NCBI GenBank assembly: GCA_037974335.1 | Contig: CM075760.1 | Location: 36,527,609 to 36,591,608 of the forward strand | Length of the DNA: 64,000 nt | Source: Prionace glauca | Lineage: Eukaryota > Chordata > Chondrichthyes > Carcharhiniformes > Carcharhinidae | Direction: 5' to 3' | Shown: piece by piece, positions 1-12,231 of the stretch | Numbering within the stretch: the stretch's first letter is position 1 | How the letters are laid out: each line of letters opens with the position of its first letter | Notes under the pieces: generated by a model | Told to the model about the DNA's origin: nothing | The model's input: only the letters and a program-made list of their open reading frames with translations | Database searches by the model: none | Translations under genes and position numbers: made by a program

Positions 1-106
1 GTTCATTTATTATTCACAAGTCGGCTTACATGAGCACAACAATGACGTTTGTCTTAAAATCCCTTCGTCGCCACACTCAGGCGCCTGTTTGGGACGTTGA
101 TAAAGA

Positions 107-216
107 ATTTCGCATGACCAGTGCACCTAACCAGCACATCTTTCAGACTATGAGGGGAAACCGGAGCACCCAGAGGAAACCTTCATAGACGTGGGGAGAA
201 CGTGCAAACTCCACAC
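107..216 (-). repeat. SINE fragment (elasmobranch tRNA-derived family)
   Basis: On the reverse strand this is the middle part of the tRNA-derived SINE that recurs in this window. It shows the GGAAACCGGAGCACC block followed by the GGGGAGAACGTGCAAACTCC block, also seen near 7.0, 13.0, 39.4 and 53.6 kb. The tRNA-like head and the 3' tail are missing, so it is a relic. Confidence 0.75.
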
Positions 217-512
217 ATGGCATACAACTTTGCCATAACGTTCAGAAAACCATATTTTATTCATTCCTTTGGATGGACACTAAAACGAGAAAATAATGAC
301 AATAATTGTTGAAATAGATTATTTTATTGCCTTTTTATCGAGCTCAGTGTGTTCATAAATGTAACTAATATTGATGATGATGTAATTATATCAATTTGTT
401 TAATGACTGTAAATATCAAAGTGGTGATGTAACCAAATGAAATTGTTCAATTAGGGCAGTTTACATAAATGATGAGTTAATTTAAGTGTGTCTCTGGCGG
501 ACTGGCAACACA

Positions 513-519
513 TATAAAA
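513..519 (+). promoter_or_regulatory. Candidate TATA box of the first receptor copy
   Basis: TATAAAA lies about 70 bases before the ATG of the first receptor exon (588). The spacing fits a TATA promoter with a short 5' leader. It is placed by position only and the downstream gene is broken. Confidence 0.35.
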
Positions 520-930
520 ATGGGTGCATTGAATTTTGCACAGAACGCAGCAGATTCTCAAACGGACGTCTCGACTCCTGACATAAAATGCATAACCCAC
601 CAAGAGGTCCCGCATATGCTATTTTCTACACTGCACTTGCAGTCATCGCAGTTCCAGGTAAAGTGTTGACAATATGTTTTTGTTACTTCACTGATAACTA
701 AGCAATATGCAGAGTAATCATTTATTGTAGAATGTTTGAAGTTCTACAATAGCCTGTGAAACAGTGTTCAGAAGCGTCTGGGAAGCCATACTAAGATCTG
801 AGCATTCATCTTGAGAAGCATATCTTTTGCTGGAAGACATAGATTGCATAGAAGCCAGTGGATAGAAAAGCTTGAACGATTATTTTCTGATGACTATTTT
901 CTTTAGACATGGTTTTTAAATTGTGGAAGA

Positions 931-2463
931 TAAGAACATAAGAACATAAGAAATAGGAGCAGGAGTAGGCCATCTGGCCCTTCGAGCCTGCCCCGCCATT
1001 CAATAAGATCATGGCTGATCTGTCGTGACTCAGCTCCACCTTCCCGCCCTCTCCCCATAACCCTTAATCCCTTCTCTTATCAAAAACCCATCAACCCGTT
1101 TCTTAAAAATATTTAGCGAGGCAGCCTCCACCACTTCAACGGGCAGAGAATTCCAGAGATTCACCACCCTTTGAGTGAAGAAGTTCCTCCTCAACTCTGT
1201 TCTAAACCGCCCCCCCCCCCTTTATCTTGAGGCTGTGCCCCCTAGTCCTACTGTCTTTTTTGAGCGGGAACAGTCTCTCCACCTCTATCCTATCCATCCC
1301 ATTCATCATCTTATACGTCTCAATGAGATCTCCCCTCATTCTTCTAAACTCTAACGAGTACAAGCCGAGTTTGTTCAGCCTCTCCTCATAGCTCAATCCC
1401 CTCAACTCCGGTATCAGCCGAGTAAACCTCCTCTGCACTCCCTCCAGGGCCAAAACATCCTTGCGCAGGTGCGGCGCCCAAAACTGCACACAGTACTCCA
1501 GCTGCGGCCTCACCAATGCCCTATACAGCTGCAGCAATACTTTTATATTCAAATCCCCTTCGCTATGAAGGCCAGCATCCCATTCGCCTTCCTGACCACC
1601 TGCTGCACCTGCAAGCTGGGTTTTTGCGACTCATGCACAAGGACCCCGAGGTCCCTCTGCACCGTCGCCTGCTGCAGTTTTTCGCCCCGTAAGTAATAGT
1701 CCTTCCTACCATTCCTCCTACCAAAGTGGACCACCTCACACTTGCCAACATTAAATTCCATTTGCCATTTCCTGGCCCATTCGCCCAGCCTATCTAGATC
1801 CTTCTGCAGACTCTCCACACCCTCCGCACAATTTGCCTTTCCCCCAATCTTGGTGTCATCAGCAAATTTCGACACCCTGCACTCGGTTCCCTCCTCCAGA
1901 TCATCTATATAAATGGTAAATAGCTGAGGCCCCAGCACCGACCCCTGGGGCACCCCACTAGTCACCAACCGCCAATCCGAATAGCATCCATTGACCCCCA
2001 CTCTCTGCCTCCTATTTGACAACCAATCCTCTATCCACGCTAACATCCTACCCCCAACTCCATGTCCCCTGACCTTCTGCAATAACCTCTTGTGAGGTAC
2101 CTTGTCAAACGCCTTCTGAAAATCCAGAAAGACCACATCCACCGGCTCTCCTCCATCCACTGCCCTAGACACATCCTCATAGAACTCCAGTAAATTTGTC
2201 AGACACGACTTCCCTTTAATGAAACCGTGTTGCGTCCGCCCTATCAAGCAATTCCCCTCAAGATGCCTCGCTATTTCCTCCTTAATGACGGTTTCTAACA
2301 TTTTACCTACCACAGACGTTAAACTAACCGGCCTATAATTCCCCGCCTTTTGCCTGGCACCCTTCTTAAACAACGGCGTAACATTAGCCGTTTTCCAATC
2401 TTCCGGCACTTCCCCGGAATCCAGCGACGTCTGGAAAATAACCACCAAGGCATCCACTATCAC
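931..2463 (-). mobile_element. CR1-type LINE, young 5'-truncated copy 1
   Basis: On the reverse strand this encodes the C-terminal half of a CR1-clade ORF2. RT motifs include NYRPVSL, FLDFQKAFDKVPH, TSGVPQGSVLGP and the catalytic FADDT, followed by the thumb and C-terminal block (RPQLEYCVQFWAPH). The 3' end carries the 8-base tandem TTATGTTC, the usual CR1 signature. The endonuclease half is missing, as is typical of 5' truncation during target-primed reverse transcription. A small deletion with an added base near 1545-1555 shifts the frame, and a run of C at 1210-1220 is expanded compared with the other copies. It lies in the receptor intron. Near identity to the copies at 17.9 and 61.6 kb points to recent activity. 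Confidence 0.93.
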
Positions 2464-2810
2464 CTCCGTTATCCACTATAACAACCTACATAGTCATCAA
2501 AATCACTGTTGCAAAAATATTCAAGGGATTAATTCTGGTAGAGAGGGATGGGCAATCAGACCACTGATAATATAAACAAAGTTAAAATAAAAACGTTCTG
2601 GAATTTTGACCGAATGAATAACTATTCACAGGAATTGTCATCGATTTTATGTAAAATTAAAACATGAAATTGAATCCAGGTTGATTTTGCGAGATGTAAT
2701 TAAACTGTACATAGTAATGAGGTTTTAATTGAAGAACTGAAACTAATAGTTATCAGAGAAGCGAATAAAACAGCTTTCATTGGTTCAAGGTAATCGACAG
2801 ACTTTAGCGT

Positions 2811-2910
2811 GTGTGTGTGGTGGCGGGGGTTGGGGGGGGGGCGGGGTGGGAGGGTGGAGGGTGGGTGGGGGGGGGCGAGGAGGGAGTGGGGGGGGAGGGA
2901 AGCATTTCAT
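2811..2910 (+). repeat. G-rich low-complexity tract
   Basis: About 90 bases of almost pure G/T with many runs of three or more G on the + strand, starting after a short GT repeat. Several four-run G-quadruplex arrangements are possible. The open frames here are compositional artefacts. Confidence 0.8.
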
Positions 2911-3429
2911 GTTGATTCTGACTGCAGGATTTGCTAACATTCTAGCTGGTGGGTCATGGATCCAGAAAAGCCGTTTGCATTTAAAATACATTGTGTATAT
3001 GCCCTTGAATGGGTGTAAAGTACAAAACACTTAGAAGATTACTCAGTTAATTCTCTTCCCTCCTCACCTCAATTCATTTCGGACTCGACACAAAGTTTAA
3101 ATTTCTTTGTTTATCCCCATTTCCATCCTCTATTTATTTTGCAAGAGCGGGTTTGACGGATTTTTTTCAAGTAATGTCATTTTTCCTCGCACAACTTGTG
3201 TCCCACCCTCTGGCCTCCGACCTGCTGTATATCCTTTCATTGAAAACTGTCGGCGCGGCACTGGCTGGTCCAATTTTCCTGCCCCCATCACTCACACTAA
3301 TATCGCCTTCTTGACTCCCCGCACTCGTCCTCTTCGATTCAAATTTGCCCTTGTGGTCACAACTGCTAACAACGGTGGTGTCGTTGTCCTCTTGTCTTCT
3401 GGCCTTTAACTGTTATCGGCTGGGCGCGT

Positions 3430-3885
3430 ATGATCCAGTGAAGCTCAGTGCAAGCTGGAAGAACAGCACCTCATCTTCCCTTTTCCCAATCATAGACATT
3501 CCTTTTGCCCCTCTCTGAATTAATAGAGGTTTGTAAGATGATGAGAAGGATTGATAGAGTCGACGTGCAGAAACTATTTCCTCGGGTGGAAGTAACTGTT
3601 ACTAGAGGGTATAACTATAAGGTTTATGGTGGGAGATATAGAAGGGATGTCTGAGGAAGATTCTTCACTCAGAGAGTGGTTGGGATGTGGAATAGACTGC
3701 CTGCAGTGATAGTGGAGTCGGACACGTTCGGAACTGTCAAGCGGTTATTGGATAGGTACATAGAGCACACCAGAATTATAGGGAGTGGGATAGCTTGGTC
3801 TCGGGATTGGACATTGCTCGGCACAACATTGAGGGCCGAAGAGCCTGTACAGTGCTGTAATGTTCTATGTTCTCCTATTCTAGTT
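3430..3885 (+). mobile_element. LINE 3' fragments, old
   Basis: From about 3520 this matches the C-terminus and 3' UTR of a CR1-like LINE on the + strand: the GMDRV-like segment, then FTQRVV-like and WNRLP(A)VIVES followed by a 3' UTR with GGCCGAAGAGCCTGTACAGT. It is diverged and interrupted. The preceding 3430-3510 (AACAGCACCTCATCTTCC) belongs to a different dispersed repeat, also present at 4.05 kb. No host coding capacity is seen. Confidence 0.7.
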
Positions 3886-4034
3886 CCAAAGAACGGATAT
3901 CTCTGTAACTCCTTGATCCAGTTCTCCATGATGCCTAACTCCCAAAACATTTTCCATGGCAACTTAATTTGCAAAACATTTTATCTCACTAGCTTTTTTT
4001 CTCACGCTCACATATCTAGCCTGATGCAATGATT

Positions 4035-4480
4035 TAGTGAAGAGTAGTGCGAGCTAAACAACAGCACCACATCATCCATTTATGCTTATTACATGCCTTA
4101 GGACTCGACATTGACATAACAAATTTAAATTGTCACTTTTCTCCTGTATCTTTAACCTCTATTTTTGTTCAATTTTCTATATTTTCGTTGTCTCAGTACA
4201 AAACTCCTTAAGTTCCCCAGCCCTCTGCCACAGGCTATCTGTCTTTTGTTATCAATGTTCCTACAATGTGTTGTAATTGCTTTCATCTACAGTTTAATAT
4301 CCAACACATTCACCCTCTCTTTAATTCTGAGAAAGAGTCAAGTGGACTGGAAATATTAAATCCACATTCTAACCCTTCAGAGGCTATCAAACCTATTGCG
4401 TTTATTTTTCCACAGTTTTCTGTACTGTTTCAGATTCCGCATTTTATGTTCATTTCATTTTAATTGTCGTTATCCAGTGA
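4035..4480 (+). repeat. Dispersed repeat (CT-rich, AACAGCACC family)
   Basis: Starts with an AACAGCACCACATCATCC block related to 3460-3480, then runs CT-rich with repeated TCTCCTG/TATCTTTAACC. It ends with a GAGTCAAGTGGACTGGAAA stretch that resembles the GACTCGAAACGT block of the copies at 10.1, 28.2 and 57.2 kb. It directly precedes exon 2 of the receptor pseudogene. Confidence 0.5.
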
Positions 4481-5430
4481 CATCTTCCAATTTCTCTTCA
4501 TAATATATGGCTACTAACTGTTGGCAAGGAATGACGTTTTTTCTCTTTTGCAGTTAATTTGGTGGCGATTGTGGTCATCTCCCGAGGACAGTGTGGTCTC
4601 TCCAGATGTATCGCACGATACCTAGTCTTCATGGCAGTGACTGATCTCCTGGTCATCATCACTGCCGTGATAATGAACCGTATTCCTGCAATTTATTTCC
4701 CAGGCAGTTTCTTATCTATTACTCCTGTCTGCAGTCTCAGCATTGTTCTAATATATTCAGCAAGGGACAGTTCTATATGGTTAACAGTCGCTTTCACTTT
4801 TGATCGATTTGTAGCAATATGTTGCCAGAAACTTAAAACAAAGTATTGCACCCAGAAAACAGCAGCGGTGGTTATTGGATCAGTTTGCACTTTGGGTGCA
4901 AACTAATCAACATCCCCTGGTATTTTATGCATGAACCTATTTATGTAATTGGCAATATCCCCTGGTATTGCAAACAGAAGATTATACGCTATACTTCATG
5001 GTTATGGACAGCATTTGATTGGTTTGACCGCATTATAACACCCTGTCTCCCATTCTGTCTGATTCTTCTGTTCAATTTGCTCACTGTCAGACATATTCTC
5101 GCTGCAAGCAGATCACGGAAAAGACTCCATACCCAGAGCAGTGGAGAGAATAAGAATGACAAAGAGATGGAGAGCAGGAGGAAATCCATCATTTTACCAT
5201 TTGCTAGCTCGGGTAGTTTCATTCTATTGTGGATGACGTATGTTGTGGAGTTCTTTTATCACCGATTTATGAAGAGCTAGAAAATAAATGGATTTAGTGA
5301 CCCTAAGTTTATTTTTAAAGAAAGTGGAAACATGCTTCAAATGTTGAGCTGTTGCACAAACACCTTTATTTATGCAATTACGCAGAGAAAATTTAGAGAA
5401 CAGTTGAAAAGTATGTTGACAATTCGCTGA

Positions 5431-6990
5431 ATTATAATCGGTAACTTGTTTTCATAATGAAAACAAAATATAATAAATAATTTCTGGATTACATAGACAA
5501 CACTAAGTTGCATAATACTTGGGGAATAAAGATTGCACGATGTCTGTTTTTTTTTATCTGTGTTATGGCAAGTTTATACCTGTGCAGACACACAAACACA
5601 CATTCTTAGACCAAAGTCAAAAACATCCCAATTTATTGACAGATAACTTTGCACTGGTAGACACATATACATCACAATTTGTTGACAGGTAATCCTGTCG
5701 GTGTCAGGGATCCAAAAATCCCACCTTAATGACGAATGATATTCCTGCGCTTCAATGACTATTAGACTAATTTTACAGCGTTTGGAATTCAGACGTCACT
5801 GAGAAATATATCACAACCTACTAACAATTGTTCATCCTGTATATGGGCAAACAAGCATTCCAAGTTTTACCGAGTCGCCTTGCTGGACTAAAGAGAAAAC
5901 CATTTGGTTTACTAACAACTGAGCCTCTTGCCCAGGTGAACAACCATTCCAATGTGCAGACAGATATTCTCCTTGTGCCAATCACCTAAATCTTCCAATT
6001 TACTGTCAAGCAAACTTACTGTACCAATGAAGCCAACACTGACAGGTCCACTTGCTCTAACAGGGACGACCACAACCACATTATGATTGTAAATTACCTG
6101 TGCCAATCACAGAACTATGCAAATTTACTCGACAGATCAACACTATAATCTCTGCAATCATGTCCCTTTCAGTTATAAGTGGCCATGGAAATTAAAGTCT
6201 AATTGGCAGCATAGCCTCAAAAACATTTCCAGCATCTCAGTGATGGGTGAATCCAGCATACAGTGTATATTTGTAGTTGTGAACAACCTGACACCATTTA
6301 AGTCATTGATGCTAAGGTAATGCTCCAACTCTGCATTCTTCTGTTATCTTAGCTTGATCATCTACACTTCAAACATATGTTTCTTGCACCTCGTTATTTT
6401 GATAATTTATACATTTTATCCGAAATGTATTTAGGTTAATTAAATTAGTCACACCCAAATACATGTACAAAGCCTCCATAATCTTGCCTTCCAGTATAAC
6501 ACTCCTTGAAATTTTTTTTCTTTATTATATAGCAAAGACAAAATTTAATAATTCCATTATGATTTGTTTCTGCCAATCATGAATAGTACCCAGCAACTAG
6601 TAGAAAGTCAACCTCTTGGAAATTGTAACCAATATGGTGTAGGCACACTAACAATGGTGCTTGGAAATAAGTTTCAGGATTTTGATACACAGTCGCTGAA
6701 AAAAGAATTAAGGACACACATTCAAGTCAGTCTTGAATGAATTACCAGCAGTTTTAGCCCCACGTGTCTGTTTCCCCTGATCGTCTGCAGCTGATGCTGT
6801 TTAGCATCAGATATATGATACAACTATATTAATGCCATTGAACAGAGAATCACTAATAAACTTGGAATCCCTGCAGTTTAAATGGAGACCACTGGGCCCA
6901 TCATGTCTGCACCAGCAAAAATCCCAACAAGGACCTATCAACGTAACAACAGGGATTTACCCTGTCAGTCCCCCTGACGCGATGGAACAA
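5431..6990. other. Intergenic AT-rich stretch with weak internal repeats
   Basis: No gene recognised. Between about 5575 and 6180 a loose, diverged motif recurs (CAATTTATTGACAG, CAATTTGTTGACAG, CAATTTACTGTCAAG, CAAATTTACTCGACAG), suggesting an old tandem array with units of about 50-60 bases or longer. The rest is AT-rich without a clear signal. Confidence 0.35.
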
Positions 6991-6994
6991 TTCA

Positions 6995-7172
6995 GCATGA
7001 CAAATCAACTCAATCTACATATCTTTGGACTGGGAGAGAAAACCAGAGGAAACTCATGCAGACATGGGAAGGATATGCAAATTTCTCACCAGCAGCTGCC
7101 CCAGGCCCGAATTGAACACGGGTCCCTAGCGCTGAAAGGCAGCAGTGCTGACCACCGTGCCACCCGAAATCT
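6995..7172 (-). repeat. SINE, tRNA-derived, with head
   Basis: The reverse strand begins with a tRNA-like head (GGGTGGCACGGTGGTCAGCA) and a B-box-like GTTCAATTCGG, then the GTTTCCTCTGG/CATGTCTGC body. It lacks the 3' tail. Confidence 0.8.
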
Positions 7173-9100
7173 GGGGTGGGCGGGGAGAGACAGATTTTTT
7201 TCTTATTGTATTGATCATTGACTGAAAAGTTTTTGGTACAAATAATCAGCTCGATGCATAATGTGGTTCACGTCATTAGTATACGGAGAGGCATTGTTTC
7301 ATGCATTCCAACAAAACTAGCTGTGTCTCTACTTTGAACGTTCTGAAACCAATTCACTATTTTGCACCCACCCAATTGTTATAGCAGCCCTCTTTGAAGA
7401 GACATTAGTCGGATTTCCATTGTTATGAATGCACACACAACTTCTGAAGTATTGTATGATTTCAATGTAAGCGTTCATGATATTTGTGAAATAAATTAAT
7501 GAATGGTTGACAATGTCCAGTTAATTGTGTAATTGTCTCGCATTATTGATTAACGTTTTTTTCCTTAAAACGTACCTGCACTTCATATGTTTTCCGCATT
7601 GCTAGAAACAAGTGAAGTTGAAGGCTTAGCACCACGTTTTCTGACGGAACGGATAGATGATGCAGTGAAGTAAGAACCTGAAAGATATTGAAAGAAGTGA
7701 TTAAATAATCACGATGCTTATTGATAATAATGAACATAATCCAGTGAATTATAACAAGAGAAGAGAATGCTACGATAAATATATGGTGGTTTCAGCAAAT
7801 AAATAAATTATTCGTCCAAGTATAAAACCTGATTCATTGAAGCCAGGAGAATTGTTATGAGACAAGATGTAATTGTGCATTATGAATATTTTCGTTTCAT
7901 GTTCTAACAAGTTAGGAAAAGTTATAACCTTTTGATCTGGAATTGCGATTCCAGCGAGCTTCAGTCGAAATTCTTCATTGTGTTACCAACTTCACATTTG
8001 TGAAATGATTATACCAACTCAATTGAATCAATCCTCCGACCAGATACAATCCAAGGAACTTCTTGGAAACAAGTTGCGTCTAGGTCATGAATCTATGAGA
8101 AGCAATATATTCTCCAGAGGCTCCAGGCAAGTAGAAAAATTAAAATAGGTTTATTGTTCCTTTTTCGTGAAGTATCTTTCAAATGTATGTCAAGAAACTA
8201 CAGTCTGCGAGAACAGTTCAAGGCATCATTGTCGAAAGACATAGTGGTGGAAAAATTATAGAGCATCTGAGCAGAAGGAGATCTGGAAAGTTTAACCAAA
8301 ATATATCGGTGAAGACAAGGTCTTTATTACCTCATTCGCTGGTCACTTTTGAACATGAGGCAATTTAAGTCAATGGGAGCAAGAGGTGATAGAGTTAGTT
8401 TCAGAGAGGATAATTTTCTTGGTAGGAGAATCACGGACCAAGTGTCAGTCTCAGAAAACTGACCAGGTTATTTATGATTGAAATGAGGAAACACTTCAAA
8501 CTAAAAAGGTAGCTAAAGTACGGAAATCGCAGTCAAAGAGGCTGTGGAGGTTAAGTTGTTGTATTAAACCAAGTAATACATAAACAATGCATTAGATTTT
8601 AATGGCGTCAATGGTTGGTGAGAAGTAGATAATCATCTACAATGATATTAAATGGCAGAATGGGATCAGTGTGACAAATGGCTTACTAGTGCTGTTAGTT
8701 TCTTTGGTTCTATTAATATAAATTCAGTGGACACACCCACTCATGAGAGGACAGCGTCCTCATCCCATGGATCGAATGATCATTCACTCTACTGCAAATA
8801 TATTATTTACTAAATGTGGAGATCAAAACCGCACATTGTACACTAGGTGCAGCCTTTTGGATTTGCCGTACTTCAGGGTTTTTTTTTCTAATTCAATGTG
8901 GATTAGTTTTCTCTGACTGAATTTTACCTGTTTGCATAGTTAAAGTGTTGAGGTTTTAATTAATAATAAGATATAACGATGTGTCATTCTCTTTGAGATG
9001 AAATAACACAACATGAGGATTAATCATTTCAGAATATGTTACGAACTCAACATATATTGTGTCGGGAGTCCACAGAGGGGTGCCATTCACTGTCTCATCT
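7173..9100. other. Intergenic, no gene seen
   Basis: AT-rich DNA with only short random open frames. A possible eroded LINE trace (GATCAAAACCGCACATTGTACACT) lies around 8815-8860. I see no coding, RNA or regulatory signal that I can support. Confidence 0.4.
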
Positions 9101-9205
9101 GAACCAGTTTAAACAAGGGTTGGGATGGTGAGAGTCCAGACTGACAAGAGTCAAACAATGGAAGCTACAGCACTCTGTCTTATGACACTCTCCTTTCTCC
9201 CAAAA

Positions 9206-9420
9206 GACACACAAACACACACAAACTCACACACACAGACAAACACACACACAAACGAATACACACACAAACACACACACACACAAATACAAACACACAC
9301 GCAAACACAAACACACAAATACACACACACAAACACACACACAAACACAAACACACACACACAAACACGCACACATACACGCACACACAAACACACACAC
9401 ACACACATACACAAACACAT
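9206..9420. repeat. (CA)n microsatellite with CAAA/CATA variants
   Basis: About 215 bases of CACACA interrupted by single A or T changes. Long open frames on both strands here, rich in Thr-His or Val-Cys, are repeat artefacts. Confidence 0.95.
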
Positions 9421-10087
9421 TGCCAGTGGAAAGGTTGTTGTTGTGTGGCACCAACTGTTCCTTTCTTTCAACAGAGGAGTTAAAGAATATCGAAAAGATG
9501 AAAAAAAATTGCCAATACGGGCATCTGCCACCAGAGGTTCAGCACTGTGCAGTGTAATGGAAGTTCAACTGGCTGACAAATTGTTCTCGTGATTCCTGCT
9601 TTGTGAGGAATTTAATCAAAAGGTTTTCGGCAAGTGAAAGCTCAACAATGGCAAAGAAGAGCAAGGATCTGCCTAAATTTAAACTCAGTTCGCTGGGTTC
9701 AGAATGCTCACCATGAGACCAGAGAACCTATAACATAGCAGCATCTGCAAATGTTCACTCAAAACATTTGACCCACTTGCTGTTGCTGCCGCATTGAATG
9801 AAAGTTACACGTTTTAGTGACCATTTACATCTGGCACGCATAATAAAAAACGCTCAAGCGTCACGAACAGGTACTTCCTGATTCACCACCATTTAAATGC
9901 AGACGACAATCTCAAAATTGCGATTTGTATTTTCCGGTGATTCGATTGGTTCTATAGGTCAGTTATGTTTGCAACTCAGTGATGTTCAATTTCAGAAATA
10001 TTCATTTTATAATGAAGCCATAAGTGTTAAAAAATGCGTTGATACTAAATATTGAAACAAATACACAGTACAATTGCACAATGAGCT
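9421..10087. other. Intergenic, no gene seen
   Basis: No open frame or RNA signal that I can support. The sequence is unique-looking, moderately AT-rich DNA. Confidence 0.4.
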
Positions 10088-10205
10088 TTGATAAAGTGTC
10101 ATCTGGACTCGAAACGTCCTCCCTTTTCACTCATTACAGGTGCTGTTAGACATTGGGAGATTTTGCAGCATTTCCTCTTTTCTCATCCGCAGTAATTTGT
10201 TTTTA
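10088..10205 (+). repeat. Dispersed repeat fragment (ACTCGAAACGT family)
   Basis: Contains CTGGACTCGAAACGTCCTC and then a diverged TGCTGTTAGACATTG/TTTTGCAGCATTTCC block. The same order occurs at 28.16 and 57.2 kb on the + strand and in reverse at 27.64 and 63.1 kb. It is an interspersed element of the host genome, family not named with certainty. Confidence 0.6.
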
Positions 10206-10472
10206 TTACTGAGTACAATTGATTGAGATTATTCGATGAAAGATGAAAATGATGCATTAATGAATGGGCAGAAATCATTGCTCCCTTAGATATTTGTGAG
10301 ACGAACGCTTTTAAATTTTGATGTTCGGGATAAGTTGTACAATCAGATTGAAAATAACAGTTATCTTCCGGAATTCAGTGACATGGGTTCTCAATCTGAC
10401 CATCGGAACCTGCAGCAATACAGCCTAGTTGAACATTGCAGATAACAAATTCTCTCTACTGCTTGTTAAATT

Positions 10473-10548
10473 GTTTCTGTGGTGCAGTGGTTATCACGTT
10501 CAGCTTCACACATGGCAACGTCCCCGGTTCAATAACCGGGCAGAAACA
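10473..10548 (+). pseudogene. tRNA-Val(CAC)-like relic
   Basis: The ends pair perfectly over 7 bases (GTTTCTG with CAGAAAC), followed by discriminator A, as in tRNA-Val. The D arm (GTGGTTA) and T arm (CCCGGTTCAATAACCGGG) are recognisable and a CAC anticodon sits in TTCACAC. The anticodon stem is poorly paired, the T loop is long, and the total is 76 bases rather than 73, so I read it as a pseudogene. Confidence 0.6.
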
Positions 10549-10978
10549 TTCATTAAACTTTCTCATGTCGGGTAAGGGAAAATTGCCTGTTTTCTGTTTG
10601 TTGCTCAACATTATCCGAACCTCTATGTTAAAGCCATGTTATCATTGATCTGACTTCACCCTCAAATGCTTTCTGTAAAATAAGAAACTTCTTTTGACAC
10701 ACTGACAGGAAAGTTAGATTTTGACATCGAGCACATCAGTCAACTCAGAATTTAATGGGTTTATAGGTGCAGACTAATAAGGTTAATCACCATCTGAAAT
10801 ATCTGATAATAGTGTGTGCTCAAAAAGACAGACACAAGTGATACTGTAAGTGAAATAGAGGAAATGACGGACATTTCAAAGAAAAAAATCACATGACGAA
10901 AACAACACTACACACACTCCTGCTTTCAATGTGAGCTGTTAGACTACAGCAGTAAGAATGAACATTTAAACCCATTTT

Positions 10979-11061
10979 GGCCACAGTGGGATTTGAATCC
11001 ACGCCTCTGCAGAGGCTAGAGGCCTAACCCAGTACTTTAGACCGCTCAGCCACACTACGAC
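10979..11061 (-). pseudogene. tRNA-Leu(TAG)-like sequence
   Basis: The reverse strand shows TGGCTGAGCGGTCTAAAG (leucine-type D arm and A box), a TTAGG anticodon context, a long variable arm and the B box GATTCAAATCC. Length 83 fits a class II leucine tRNA. The acceptor stem pairs only with several G-T wobbles and the discriminator is C rather than A, so it may be an inactive copy or a SINE head. Confidence 0.55.
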
Positions 11062-11121
11062 ATTGGCATGCTTTGCAATCATGCTATTTAATGATAATGT
11101 TCCTGAAATTCGTTTTAAACA

Positions 11122-11500
11122 ATGTGGTTGATCGAAGTCTACAAGATTATGAGAGGGATGGACAGAGTGGATAGCCAGAAGTTTTTTTTCCACAGGGCGG
11201 AAGAGTCATTTACTCGGGGGCACAGGTTCAAGGTGCGAGGCTCAAGGTTTAAAGGAGATGCACAATACAGATTTTTTACAAAGAGGGTGGTGGCTGCCTG
11301 GAACCCACTGCAGGGGGAGGTAGTGGAAGCGGATACGATAGCGACTTTTAAGAGGCGTCTGGACAACTGCATGAATAGGATGGGAATAGAGGGATATGGT
11401 CCCTGGAAGGGTAGGGGTTTTAATTGAGTCGTGGCAGCATGGTCAGTGCAGGCTTAGAGGGCCGAACGGTCCTGTTCCTGTCCTGTAATTTTCTTTGTTC
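11122..11500 (+). mobile_element. CR1-like LINE 3' fragment
   Basis: Encodes the C-terminal end of a CR1-type ORF2: YKIMRGMDRVDSQKFF, then RGHRFKVRG, FFTKRVVAAWNPL and EVVEADTIATFKRRLD. It continues into a 3' UTR with GGGCCGAACGGTCCTGTTCC and a TTCTTTGTTCTT tail. It is 5'-truncated and belongs to a different subfamily from the young copies. Confidence 0.85.
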
Positions 11501-11769
11501 TTACTCTAAAGCCTGAAAAAAAGATGAATGATTTTAGCGCTGAATTAATCACGTCAAGAATTTATTGGAGGCGATGAATGGCAAAACGTTCAATGATGGA
11601 CATTATCCTTACAGTAATATTTAGAGGCATATCTTGATATATAACAAACAGGTTTATGTTTAGGTTTGAAGTAAAATATGTCGAAACCAACAATATTTGA
11701 GCATTGAAAAGTGCGTTCAGGTCTCCACATTTAAACATTAACATTGATCTTAAAAGAAACCATGTGCCA

Positions 11770-11855
11770 TGATCATTGCAATGCGGGTAGGATGGTCTGT
11801 CGGAGACTCGGTGCAGACTCAATGGGCCATATGGCCTCTTTCTGCACTGTCATGT
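11770..11855 (+). repeat. SINE 3' end fragment
   Basis: The GACTCAATGGGCCATATGGC...TTTCTGCACTGTCATG segment is the usual 3' portion of the SINE seen whole at 54.2 kb. Nothing is recognised from here to the receptor exon. Confidence 0.65.
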
Positions 11856-12231
11856 CTAACTCTCCACTATTTCCAACTTCCCATACTTCCCTGAACCTCA
11901 ACACCCCAGCTAGGCTGTAAATTCTTTGCGTGTAAAAAGTGTTGGATTGAACAGGGTGACGTGAAGCTGTTTGTTTAGTGACTGTAATTGATGTGAGTCT
12001 CCATGGACCTGATTAGTGTGCCTGGAGGGATTCCCCTCTTCTAATAATAAGGGATTCCGTTCAATGTGTTGTCCCATTGAGTTAACGGGAGCGACAACTC
12101 TAATACTAGCAGATCTAAGAGGCTGTAGAGAGAGAGGGAGGGAGAGGAGAGATCAGAATCTGGGAGCAATGACCCAGAACGTTCCAACAATGGATCAGAA
12201 TCTGGGAACAATGCATTGGAAGCTTCCAGCC

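Larger units (their letters stand above)
588..5430 (+). pseudogene. GPR139-like: GPR139-like rhodopsin-type receptor, broken copy (two exons)
   Basis: Exon 1 is 588-657: it starts at an ATG, encodes the extracellular N-terminus and the start of TM1 (ending AVP) and stops in phase 1 at a GTAAAG donor. Exon 2 is 4554-5430, after a TTTGCAG acceptor, and restores VNLVAI across the junction. It carries TM2-TM3 (CGLSRC, AVTDLLVII), the DRFVAICC motif replacing DRY, the third intracellular loop (MESRRKSIIL) and the TM7 end (CCTNTFIYA). The family is a class A peptide/amino-acid-type receptor group annotated as GPR139-like in fish and sharks. The reading frame shifts near 4900, between TM4 and the second extracellular loop, and an in-frame TAG lies at 5278-5280, before the TM7 end. 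These two defects make it a likely pseudogene. The intron carries a CR1 LINE (931-2463) and other repeats. The same design is intact at 12.2-15.3 kb. Sequencing error is a less likely explanation for two separate lesions. Confidence 0.85.

Noticed and set aside
9125-9592. 155-residue open frame with a Thr-His-rich centre
   Set aside because: It is driven by the CA microsatellite and its flanks show no family.
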